From contig JAEYDD010000023.1 in assembly GCA_023404095.1 (NCBI GenBank), positions 1-64,000 of the forward strand: a stretch of 64,000 bases of DNA, read 5' to 3'. The notes beneath the pieces were generated by a model that was not told where the DNA came from, did no database searches, and saw only the letters and a program-made list of their open reading frames with translations. A program made the position numbers and the translations under genes. Shown piece after piece: positions 1-7,006 of this stretch. Within the stretch, counting starts at the first letter, position 1. The number at the start of each line of letters is the position of its first letter. The stretch comes from Pseudomonadota bacterium (lineage in GTDB: Bacteria > Pseudomonadota > Alphaproteobacteria > Rhizobiales > Rhizobiaceae).

Positions 1-254
1 TCTTCGACTTCTCCCAGAAAGAGAAGGACCTGATCGACCTGACCGGGATCGATGCGATGACCACGAAGTCGGGCAACCAGGCGTTCGCCTTCGTCGGCAC
101 GGAGAAGTTCTCCAAGACCGCCGGCGAGCTGCGCTATGCCAAGAAGAAGGCCGACACCTACGTCTATGGCGACGTCAACGGCGACGGCAAGGCCGACTTC
201 GTCATCCACATCGACAGCCTGGTCGATTTCAAGGCCGACGACTTCCTGCTCTAA
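1..254 (+). CDS. C-terminal fragment of an RTX/serralysin-type secreted protein
   Basis: The frame is open from the left edge (first full codon at base 3) and ends at a TAA at 252-254, so only about 83 C-terminal residues are present. The visible part reads FDFSQKEKDLIDLTGIDA, later FAFVGTEKFS, GELRY and DVNGDGKADFVIHI, ending KADDFLL. This matches the C-terminal region shared by serralysin-family proteases and other type I secreted RTX proteins (Peptidase_M10_C type), where a D-x-N-x-D-G-x-x-D calcium-binding loop lies near the end and the extreme C-terminus serves as the secretion signal. The catalytic or functional N-terminal part is outside the window, so the overall activity cannot be stated. 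Two alternative internal ATGs exist, but the upstream in-frame sequence belongs to the same domain. Confidence 0.75.
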   Translation, partial: FDFSQKEKDLIDLTGIDAMTTKSGNQAFAFVGTEKFSKTAGELRYAKKKADTYVYGDVNGDGKADFVIHIDSLVDFKADDFLL

Positions 255-475
255 CGGCAACGGGCATTGGCCGGGCGAACTGGCCGGCCGCCCAATCGCA
301 AACGCAATCGAGGCCGCTCATCGCAAGGTGGGCGGCTTCGGCATTGCATGGCCCGACCATCGGTCGTGATATTCCGGCCTCAACGCCGGATACGAGAGCA
401 TCGCGCGACAGTGCCTGATGCCTGGCACCGTTGCTTTTGCGATCTCTGCGGGATGGTGATCCTTTTGGCCATCGA
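255..475. other. Non-coding gap between two converging genes
   Basis: About 220 bases lie between the RTX tail and the 3' end of the Lrp-type regulator, which face each other. A GC-rich stretch around 266-292 can fold (GGCCGG pairing with CCGGCC), but it has no T-run, so I do not call it a terminator. Short frames here have no recognisable product. Confidence 0.5.
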
Positions 476-958
476 TCATTTCAGGCGACCGAGATCGACG
501 GCGCGATTGTCGATGATGGCCTCCATCGCAAAGAAACCGGTCACCGTGGCGAGCTCGAAGTTGGTGATGAGTTTCTGGTAGAAGGCGTCGTATCCTGCCA
601 TGCCTCTGGTGACGACCTTTATGAGATAATCCCAGTCCCCGCCGATCCGATAGAAATCGACGACTTCGGGCAGGCGCCCAACATGCTCGCGGAAACTCTC
701 GATCCACTCCCGCGAATGGTGACGGGTGCGGATCATGACGAACACCGTGAGGTCGAGACCGAGCGCCGAAAGATCGATCTCGCTGCGCGAACCGCGGATC
801 ATGCCGATCGCCGTCAGCCGCTGAAGACGCCGCCAGCACGCGTTCTGCGACAGGCCGACCCTCTCGGCGAGCTCGCGCTGGGACAGGCTGGCGTCCTTTT
901 GCAGGCAGGTGAGAATTTTCAGATCAAAGCTATCGATACTTTCAAGTTTTCCGTTCAT
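476..958 (-). CDS. Lrp/AsnC-family transcriptional regulator
   Basis: This 160-residue protein has the usual length and layout of the Lrp/AsnC family. It begins MNGKLESIDSFDLKIL, the typical start of the N-terminal helix-turn-helix domain, followed by LSQRELAERVGLSQNACWRRLQRL as the DNA-binding helices. The C-terminal half (RIGGDWDYLIKVV and the following part) matches the RAM/Lrp ligand-binding fold. An upstream in-frame ATG at 1081 would add 41 residues of unrelated sequence overlapping the divergent gene, so the start at 958 is preferred. It is transcribed away from the class V PLP enzyme at 1058, with a 99-bp shared promoter region. By family habit it probably senses an amino acid and controls the divergent enzyme and itself; this is inference. 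Confidence 0.9.
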   Translation of the reverse strand: MNGKLESIDSFDLKILTCLQKDASLSQRELAERVGLSQNACWRRLQRLTAIGMIRGSRSEIDLSALGLDLTVFVMIRTRHHSREWIESFREHVGRLPEVVDFYRIGGDWDYLIKVVTRGMAGYDAFYQKLITNFELATVTGFFAMEAIIDNRAVDLGRLK

Positions 959-987
959 ATGACCCAGGAATTCGGCAGAAAAGGCAA

Positions 988-1005
988 AAGAAATGTGAGT
1001 TTCTT
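988..1005. promoter_or_regulatory. Inverted repeat in the Lrp / PLP-enzyme divergent promoter
   Basis: AAGAAA and TTTCTT form a 6-bp inverted repeat around a 6-base spacer, in the 99-bp region between the divergent starts at 958 and 1058. AT-rich dyads of this type are common Lrp-family binding sites, but the resemblance is loose. A TTGACA hexamer follows directly at 1004-1009 and could be a -35 element for the plus-strand gene; I do not see a convincing -10 at the right distance. Confidence 0.35.
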
Positions 1006-1057
1006 GACACTGCGACAGACTAAACTCGCGGTCAATGCCCCGACCGGAGAATGTCCA

Positions 1058-2542
1058 ATGCCCGCTGCTCCAAGCTGTCAACGCGTAACGATTTCCACGT
1101 CACTCGCCCAGTTCAGCCAAGACCTTCATCGGGGCGATGTCATAGCCCGCCTGCAGGGCGACCTTGTCGGCGCGGCGGCGAAGATCGAGGGACCCTATGG
1201 CGTAAAGGAACTGGTCTATGCCGACTATGTGGCCTCCGGCCGGGCGCTTCTGTCGGTGGAACGGTTCATTCTGGAAGAGGTCTTGCCCTACTACGCCAAC
1301 AGTCATACGGAAGCTTCCTTTTGCGGAGGCTTGATGACCCGCATGCGGCGCGAGGCCCGAGCGCTGATCGCGGAATACTGCGGCGCCGATGCGGCCCACG
1401 CCGTCATCTTTGCCGGTTCCGGCGCGACGGCCGGGCTGAACCGTCTGGTCAAGCTGTTCGGTATCCCCGATGCGCTGGCGAACGGCGAGCCGGTACGCGT
1501 CATCATCGGACCGTACGAGCATCACTCCAACATCCTGCCCTGGAGGGAAAGCGGGGTGGAGCTCGTCGAGGTCCCGGAGGCCGAGACGGGTGGCCCTGAC
1601 CTCGCATTTCTGGAGGCGGCATTGCGGCGCGAGCCGAAAGTTATGACGATCTGCAGCCTTTCGGCAGCGTCTAACGTCACCGGCATCATCAGCGACGTCG
1701 CCGGCATCACCGAGCGGGTGAAGGCGGCCGGTGCGAAGATGATCTGGGACTACGCCGGTGCCGGCCCCTATAGCGAGATTGCGATGACCCCGAAGCCGGG
1801 GGCCGAGATCGACGCCATCGTCGCCTCGCCGCACAAGTTCATCGGGGGGCCAGGCGCGTCCGGAATCCTGATCGTCCGTCGCGACAGTGTTGCGAGCCGC
1901 AAACCGTCCTGGCCGGGCGGCGGCACCGTCCGGTTCGTCTCGCCGACATCGCACGACTATAGCGACAGCCTCGAGGCGCGGGAGGAGGCCGGCACGCCGA
2001 ACGTCGTTGGCGATATTCGCGCCGCCCTGGCGTTCATCGTAAAGGACGCGATCGGCCAGGCGGAGATGACCCAGAGGAACCGTGCGCTGACCCGCCGAGC
2101 CTTCGAGGCATGGAAGGCCGTGCCGCAGCTCGAACTGCTCGGGGTGGAAGCACCCGAGCGTCTGCCGATCTTTTCCTTCCGCGTTCGGAAAGATACTGGC
2201 GGCTATGTCCACCAGCAACTCGTCACGCGGATGCTGAGCGACAGGTTCGGGATCCAGGCACGCGGCGGCTGCGCCTGCGCCGGCCCCTATGTCCATCGGC
2301 TGTTGTCGATCGATGAAGGCCAGTCCGAGGCGATGCGGCAGGCGATCCTGGCCGGCGACGAAATCAAGAAGCCCGGCTTCACCCGGCTCAATTTCAGCGT
2401 CCTCCTGAGCGAGGCGAAGGTGCAGTTCATCCTCGACGCCGTCGCCCGGCTTGCCGCCGACGCTTCGTCTTTCGAAAAGGACTACGGGTTCGATCCATCC
2501 CGCGCGATCTTCTTCCCACGGGCAGAACGCCAGCAGCTGTAG
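1058..2542 (+). CDS. Class V aminotransferase-fold PLP enzyme (cysteine desulfurase-like)
   Basis: This 494-residue protein has the fold-type I class V layout of cysteine desulfurases and selenocysteine lyases: HHSN at 155-158 (PLP-stacking His), WDYAG with Asp231, and SPHKFIGGPG with Lys260 as the expected Schiff-base lysine. Late in the chain RGGCACAGPY (402-411) places Cys404 and Cys406 where desulfurases carry their catalytic cysteine loop. At 494 residues it is longer than SufS/IscS (about 400), so it probably belongs to the broader uncharacterised class V group. The start at 1058 is preceded by GGAG; the frame is open far upstream, but that part is antisense to the Lrp gene. It is divergent from the Lrp regulator, so it probably acts on an amino acid; the substrate is unknown. 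Confidence 0.8.
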   Translation: MPAAPSCQRVTISTSLAQFSQDLHRGDVIARLQGDLVGAAAKIEGPYGVKELVYADYVASGRALLSVERFILEEVLPYYANSHTEASFCGGLMTRMRREARALIAEYCGADAAHAVIFAGSGATAGLNRLVKLFGIPDALANGEPVRVIIGPYEHHSNILPWRESGVELVEVPEAETGGPDLAFLEAALRREPKVMTICSLSAASNVTGIISDVAGITERVKAAGAKMIWDYAGAGPYSEIAMTPKPGAEIDAIVASPHKFIGGPGASGILIVRRDSVASRKPSWPGGGTVRFVSPTSHDYSDSLEAREEAGTPNVVGDIRAALAFIVKDAIGQAEMTQRNRALTRRAFEAWKAVPQLELLGVEAPERLPIFSFRVRKDTGGYVHQQLVTRMLSDRFGIQARGGCACAGPYVHRLLSIDEGQSEAMRQAILAGDEIKKPGFTRLNFSVLLSEAKVQFILDAVARLAADASSFEKDYGFDPSRAIFFPRAERQQL

Positions 2543-2551
2543 GCTGGACCA

Positions 2552-2594
2552 CTGGAGCAATTCTGGCGAAGTCGTATCACCGGCATTGCTCCAG
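2552..2594. repeat. Inverted repeat between convergent genes (possible terminator)
   Basis: CTGGAGCAAT (2552-2561) and ATTGCTCCAG (2585-2594) are perfect 10-bp inverted arms with a 23-base loop. They lie in the 107-bp gap between the 3' ends of the PLP enzyme (plus) and the first TctC-like gene (minus). There is no clear T-run, so a classical terminator is uncertain. The arm sequence resembles fragments of GAGCAATTC-type intergenic repeats common in Rhizobiales; that link is from memory. Confidence 0.45.
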
Positions 2595-2649
2595 GGGAGT
2601 GGCGTTCCCGCATTATCCACGCCGCTACGGCTGTAAATGCTCTGGGCCG

Positions 2650-3639
2650 TCAGTCGAGCTGGATCTTCGCGTCCCGCACCACCGGTGTCCACTTGGCGAT
2701 CTCAGCCTTCACATGAGCTGCGAGTTCCTCCGGCGTCGAGCCGACGATAGTGGCGCTGAACTCCGTCATCCGTTCTGCCACGGCGGGATCGGCCAAAGCC
2801 TTGTTGGCGGCGTCGTTCAGGCGCGCGACCACTTCTGGAGGCGTGCCGGCGGGCGCGAACAGCGCGTTCCACGTGTAGGTTTCGTATCCCGGGACGCTTT
2901 CGCCCACCGTCGGCATATCCGGGAACGACGGGGCGCGCTCCTTGGTCGTCACCGCAAGTCCGCGCAGCGTGCCCGTCTTGATGTGCCCGGACGACGACGG
3001 CAGGTTGTCGAACATGATCGGAACCTGATTGCCGATCACGTCATTCAAGGCCGGGCCGGCTCCCTTGTAGGGGATGTGTTCCATCTCCACCCCCGCCATC
3101 GACTTGAAGAGTTCGCCCGAAAGATGCAGCGGCGTGCCGTTGCCCGAAGAGGCATAGCTGTATTTCCCCGGCTCGGCTTTCAGCAGCGCGACAAGCTCCG
3201 CCACCGTCTTCACCGGCAATTCGGGATTGACGATCAGCACATTCGGCACGACGACCAGAAGCGAGATCGGCGCGAAGTCCTTTTCCGCGTCATAGGGGGT
3301 CGACTTGAGGATCAGCGGGTTCAGCGCATGGGTGGCGACCGTGCCCATGAGGATCGTGTAGCCGTCAGGCTCGGCGCGGGCGACATTGTCGGCGCCGAGG
3401 TTGCCGCCGGCGCCGGCGACGTTCTGGACGATCACCTGCTGGCCGAGGTCGTCGGACATCTTCTGGGCGACGATGCGCGCGACCACATCCGTGGAGCCGC
3501 CCGCGGCGAACGGCACCACAAGGGTGATCTGCCGATCCGGAAAGCCTTCGGCAAGCACGGGCGATCCCAGTGCCAGCGTCGCTGCCAGCGAAAGGCCGGC
3601 AGCAAGCGCATGGCGGCGCGTCAGGTCCTGTCTTCTCAT
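2650..3639 (-). CDS. tctC: Tripartite tricarboxylate transporter receptor (TctC/Bug family), copy 1
   Basis: This periplasmic receptor of 329 residues has the Bug-family signature PDRQITLVVPFAAGGSTDVVAR just after an export signal, then GQQVIVQNVAGAGGNLGAD and EPDGYTIL. The signal region LTRRHALAAG is twin-arginine-like but could be an ordinary Sec signal. The start at 3639 has a strong ribosome site (AAAGGAGG on the minus strand); the open frame upstream overlaps tctA and is rejected. It is the last gene of the minus-strand tct operon, 59 bp after tctA. Bug proteins bind small carboxylates and related organic acids for TctAB; which one is not readable from sequence. A second receptor of the same family lies at 5819-6802. 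Confidence 0.9.
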   Translation of the reverse strand: MRRQDLTRRHALAAGLSLAATLALGSPVLAEGFPDRQITLVVPFAAGGSTDVVARIVAQKMSDDLGQQVIVQNVAGAGGNLGADNVARAEPDGYTILMGTVATHALNPLILKSTPYDAEKDFAPISLLVVVPNVLIVNPELPVKTVAELVALLKAEPGKYSYASSGNGTPLHLSGELFKSMAGVEMEHIPYKGAGPALNDVIGNQVPIMFDNLPSSSGHIKTGTLRGLAVTTKERAPSFPDMPTVGESVPGYETYTWNALFAPAGTPPEVVARLNDAANKALADPAVAERMTEFSATIVGSTPEELAAHVKAEIAKWTPVVRDAKIQLD

Positions 3640-3698
3640 ATCGTTTCCTCCTTTGGGTGATCTGTCTGGTATTGGCTCCGAAGGGCGCCCTGCCGGGC

Positions 3699-5204
3699 TC
3701 AGTCCTCCTCCTGGAACACCTCCTCGCGCTTCGCCTTGACCGACGGCAGGAAGACGATCACCAGTACGGCGAGCGCGATCAGAAGCAGGGTGGCGCTGAT
3801 CGGCCGGGTGATGAACGTGGTCGGATCGCCGCGCGACAGGATCATGGCGCGCCGCAGGTTTTCCTCCAGCAGCGGGCCGAGCACGAAGCCGAGCAGCAGG
3901 GGTGCCGGTTCGCAGCGTAGCTTGACCAGAAGGTAGCCGGCGAGCCCGAAGAAGGCGACGGCGTAGAGGTCGTACACGTTGGAATTCACGCTGTAGACGC
4001 CGATCGAGCAGAAGGCCATGATGATGGGGAACAGGACATAGTACGGGATCGTCAAGAGCTTCACCCACAGGCCGATCAGCGGCAGATTCAGCACGACGAG
4101 CATCAGATTGCCGATCCACATCGAGGCGATGATGCCCCAGAACAGCGCCGGCTGCTCGGAAGCCACGTTCGGACCCGGGACGATCCCCTGAATGATCATC
4201 GCGCCGACCATCAGCGCCATGACCGGATTGGCGGGTATGCCGAGCGTCAGAAGAGGGATGAACGAGGTCTGCGCCCCGGCATTGTTGGCCGATTCCGGCC
4301 CCGCTACGCCGGCGACCGCCCCGTGGCCGAATTCCTCCGGCTTGTCGGAGACACGCTTTTCAACGGTGTAGGAGGCGAAGGCGGCAAGGATGGCGCCGCC
4401 GCCGGGAAGGATGCCCAGCGCGGAGCCGATCGCCGTGCCGCGCAGCACCGGTGCGGCCATGCGCCTGAAATCTTCGCGCGTCGGCCAAAGCCCGCTTACC
4501 TTGTGCACCAGCACGCTGCGCGTCTTTTCCCCTTCCAGATTGCGCAGGATTTCCGCAATGCCGAAGACGCCGACGGCGACGGCGACGAAGTTAAGACCGT
4601 CCGCATATTCGCGGATGCCGAGCGTGAAACGCGGCGTGCCGGTGTAGATGTCGGTGCCGACGAGCCCGAGCAAGAGCCCGAGCGCCACCATCGCCAGCGC
4701 CTTGACGACGGAGCCGTGTGCCAGCGCCACGGAAGAAACGAGCCCGACGATCATCAGGGAGAAGTATTCCGCGGCGCCGAATTTCAGGGCAATTCCGGTC
4801 AGCGGTATCGCAAACAGGGCGACCAGAAAGGTCGAGACGGTGCCGGCGAAAAAGGAGCCGAGCGCTGCGATGGAGAGTGCAGCACCTGCCCTGCCCTTTC
4901 GCGCCATCTGGTAGCCGTCGATGGCGGTCACCGCGGAGGAGGATTCACCCGGCATATTGATGAGAATGGCCGTCGTCGAGCCGCCATACTGTGCGCCGTA
5001 GTAGATGCCGGCCAGCATGATCAGCGAGGAAACGGGCTCGAGCTGAAAGGTGATCGGCAGAAGCATGGCGATCGTGGCGGTCGCACCTATACCGGGCAGC
5101 ACGCCGATCAGCGTGCCGAGCAGCACGCCGATCATGCAGAAGAGGAGGTTTTCCGGTGAGGCGGCCGTAGCGAAGCCGAGGGCCAGATTACTGAAGAGTT
5201 CCAT
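3699..5204 (-). CDS. tctA: Tripartite tricarboxylate transporter large membrane subunit TctA
   Basis: At 501 residues this has the standard TctA length. The N-terminal part GVLLGTLIGVLPGIGATATIAMLLP contains the family's PGIG motif, and INMPGESSSAVTAIDG plus LGIPANPVMALMVGAM are further conserved TctA segments; the chain is hydrophobic with about 11-12 predicted membrane segments. TctA is the main transport channel of the secondary carboxylate transporter, working with TctB and a periplasmic TctC receptor. The gene begins 9 bp after tctB, so the two are co-translated or nearly so. Confidence 0.93.
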   Translation of the reverse strand: MELFSNLALGFATAASPENLLFCMIGVLLGTLIGVLPGIGATATIAMLLPITFQLEPVSSLIMLAGIYYGAQYGGSTTAILINMPGESSSAVTAIDGYQMARKGRAGAALSIAALGSFFAGTVSTFLVALFAIPLTGIALKFGAAEYFSLMIVGLVSSVALAHGSVVKALAMVALGLLLGLVGTDIYTGTPRFTLGIREYADGLNFVAVAVGVFGIAEILRNLEGEKTRSVLVHKVSGLWPTREDFRRMAAPVLRGTAIGSALGILPGGGAILAAFASYTVEKRVSDKPEEFGHGAVAGVAGPESANNAGAQTSFIPLLTLGIPANPVMALMVGAMIIQGIVPGPNVASEQPALFWGIIASMWIGNLMLVVLNLPLIGLWVKLLTIPYYVLFPIIMAFCSIGVYSVNSNVYDLYAVAFFGLAGYLLVKLRCEPAPLLLGFVLGPLLEENLRRAMILSRGDPTTFITRPISATLLLIALAVLVIVFLPSVKAKREEVFQEED

Positions 5205-5213
5205 TGCCGCCTC

Positions 5214-5675
5214 CTAGAACCGTACCCATGGGCCGAAGCGCTGGAAGGGCAATCCGAGCGCGTAGCTGAAGACGACCACAGAGAACAGCGTGATCGCCGC
5301 AGCCAGCATCAGCGCCATCGCGGGCTTCATCCGCGACGAGGCGAAGGCCGCTATCAGCGCCGTGAAGAACAGGGCAGGTACGAAGCCGAGGCCACGCACT
5401 GTCAGGCCGAAGAAGATCGGCGCCGGAAGGATGAAGGCCATCCCGCGCAGAGCGATCGGCCCCAGCGGCTCGCCCGCGACCCGCGTCGACTGCACGAGAA
5501 CGACGAGGCCGAGCAAAACGAGGATGAGCGCCAGCAGGAGCGGAAAGTAGCCGGGGCCCATGCGGAGCGCAGTCCCCAGCTCAAGCGTCAGGCTCTGATA
5601 GGTGAAGAACCCGCCAAGAATGACGAAGACAGCGCCGCAGATCGCATTCGTGCTGTCGAATGCCAGTGATTTCAT
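5214..5675 (-). CDS. tctB: Tripartite tricarboxylate transporter small membrane subunit TctB
   Basis: This 153-residue membrane protein has four evident hydrophobic segments, of which AICGAVFVILGGFFTYQSL, MGPGYFPLLLALILVLLGL and AMALMLAAAITLFSVVVFSY are the clearest. The early MGPGYFP is typical of TctB. It is the small accessory membrane subunit of the TctAB transporter. It lies directly before tctA in the transcript and after a TctC-like receptor gene, giving the classic C-B-A order. Confidence 0.88.
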   Translation of the reverse strand: MKSLAFDSTNAICGAVFVILGGFFTYQSLTLELGTALRMGPGYFPLLLALILVLLGLVVLVQSTRVAGEPLGPIALRGMAFILPAPIFFGLTVRGLGFVPALFFTALIAAFASSRMKPAMALMLAAAITLFSVVVFSYALGLPFQRFGPWVRF

Positions 5676-5784
5676 TTTTCCCCCTGGTGCGGCGGCAGGC
5701 CGCGATGCAGTTCATTGTGGGGCGATCGAAGACGAGCACCCTGCAACCAGCGCCCGGACATCCGGTTCACTGAGGCAAGTACGT

Positions 5785-5812
5785 GGCCGCCCGCGGTGGG
5801 GCCGGGGCGGCC
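5785..5812 (-). repeat. Stem-loop after tctC copy 2
   Basis: GGCCGCCC (5785-5792) and GGGCGGCC (5805-5812) are perfect 8-bp inverted arms with a 12-base loop, 6 bases after the stop of the receptor gene and upstream of tctB. There is no T-run, so full termination is unlikely. mRNA 3'-end protection of the receptor message or partial attenuation is more probable. Confidence 0.55.
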
Positions 5813-5818
5813 GCGCGA

Positions 5819-6802
5819 TCAGTCAGCGTACTGCCCCGCCGCCTCGATAACGGGCTTCCAGCGGGCGATCTCGCCTTCGAGCTTCGCCTTCAACGCTGCG
5901 GGCGTGGCATCGGCCGCCGGCGACGGAACGGTGCCGAGCTCGGCGAAGCGGGCGACGACATTCTGGTCCTGCAGCGCCACCTGCAGAGACTTCGAAAGGC
6001 GCTCAGTCACCTCCGTCGGCGTTCCCTTCGGCGCATAGACGCCATGCCAGATGCCCACCTGGAAGCCGTCAAGCCCGCCCTCGACCGCGGTCGGAACGTC
6101 CGGCAGGACCGCCAGCCGTTGCGGAGATGTCACGGCATAGGCCTTGATCGTGCCGCCCTGGATCTGCTTGGTGGTGTTGGTGGTCTGGTCGCACATGATA
6201 TCGACCTGACCGCCGAGCAGGTCGGTCATGGCCGGGCCGGTGCCCTTGTATGGGACTGTCGTCAGCGGCGTCTCGATCGCGCTCATGAACATCATGCCGC
6301 ACAGGTGCGAGGCCGCGCCGATGCCGGCATTGGCGACGGTAACCGTGTCCTTGTTTGCCTTTACGTATTCCACCAGCCCCTTGAGGTCGGTCGGTTCGAA
6401 ATCCTTGCGGGCCACGATCGTCATCGGCACGTCGGTGACGAGACCGACATATTCGAAGGCACCCAGTGTGTCGTAGGCGAGCTTGCGGTAGAGCGTGGCG
6501 CTCGTCGCCATGCCGATATGGTGCAGCAGAATGGTGTAGCCGTCCGCATCCGCCTGCGCCACGCGTCCGGCACCGAGCGTGCCGCCTGCACCGCCGACGT
6601 TCTCGACGACGATCTGCTGGCCCAGGTCCTTGGACATGGATTCGGCGACGAGCCGCGCCACCGTATCCGTCGGGCCGCCGGCGGAGAAGGGGACGACCAT
6701 CGTGATCGTCCGATCAGGATAGGTCTGGGCGCCCGCAGGAAGCGAGCAAAGGGATATGGCCGCAACGGCGGTCATGCCGAGCACGGCGCTAAAGGTTTTC
6801 AT
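5819..6802 (-). CDS. tctC: Tripartite tricarboxylate transporter receptor (TctC/Bug family), copy 2
   Basis: This 327-residue periplasmic binding protein has a clear Sec signal peptide (MKTFSAVLGMTAVAAISL ending PAGAQT), then the Bug signature PDRTITMVVPFSAGGPTDTV, GQQIVVENVGGAGGTLGAG and DADGYTILLHHIG. The start at 6802 has the ribosome site GGGAGG; longer open sequence upstream runs into the regulator region and is rejected. It precedes tctB and tctA and follows the two-component genes, so it is the receptor in the usual operon position. Copy 1 lies at the other end of the operon, suggesting two ligand specificities for one membrane pair. Confidence 0.9.
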   Translation of the reverse strand: MKTFSAVLGMTAVAAISLCSLPAGAQTYPDRTITMVVPFSAGGPTDTVARLVAESMSKDLGQQIVVENVGGAGGTLGAGRVAQADADGYTILLHHIGMATSATLYRKLAYDTLGAFEYVGLVTDVPMTIVARKDFEPTDLKGLVEYVKANKDTVTVANAGIGAASHLCGMMFMSAIETPLTTVPYKGTGPAMTDLLGGQVDIMCDQTTNTTKQIQGGTIKAYAVTSPQRLAVLPDVPTAVEGGLDGFQVGIWHGVYAPKGTPTEVTERLSKSLQVALQDQNVVARFAELGTVPSPAADATPAALKAKLEGEIARWKPVIEAAGQYAD

Positions 6803-6971
6803 CGTAGTCCTCCCATGGATGCCTGCCGGTGCGGCTCCCCCCGCCCGGTCATGGATGGACCAACTTTGAGGCCTCGGACCTGCTGCACAACGGTTCGACG
6901 CGGTGACGGCGACGAAATCGGGGAGCGTGCAGCGCAGCATGGGTGGGATCGGAGACATAGGCCTTCCATGA

Positions 6972-6989
6972 TGGGTGGATTTCCACCCA
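6972..6989. promoter_or_regulatory. 18-bp palindrome upstream of the tct operon (candidate regulator site)
   Basis: TGGGTGGA-TT-TCCACCCA is a perfect 8+8 inverted repeat with a 2-base centre. It lies in the 204-bp gap between the response-regulator stop (7007) and the start of tctC copy 2 (6802), about 170 bp upstream of that start. This is the place expected for an enhancer-type site of the adjacent DctD-like activator. No T-run follows, so a terminator is less likely. I could not find a convincing -24/-12 sigma-54 promoter between it and the gene. Confidence 0.45.
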
Positions 6990-7006
6990 CTGCCACACCA
7001 CTCGGT

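Noticed and set aside
266..292. A rho-independent terminator after the RTX fragment
   Set aside because: GGCCGG/CCGGCC can pair, but there is no T-run, and GC-rich self-complementary words are expected by chance in this DNA.
431..1057. A 209-codon upstream extension of the class V PLP enzyme
   Set aside because: This part is antisense to the well-supported Lrp regulator, has no family features, and the ATG at 1058 has a ribosome site.
6803..7006. A sigma-54 (-24/-12) promoter for the tct operon
   Set aside because: No GG-N10-GC element close to TGGCAC-N5-TTGC could be found on the minus strand; the nearest TGGCAG (6989-6994) has no matching -12.
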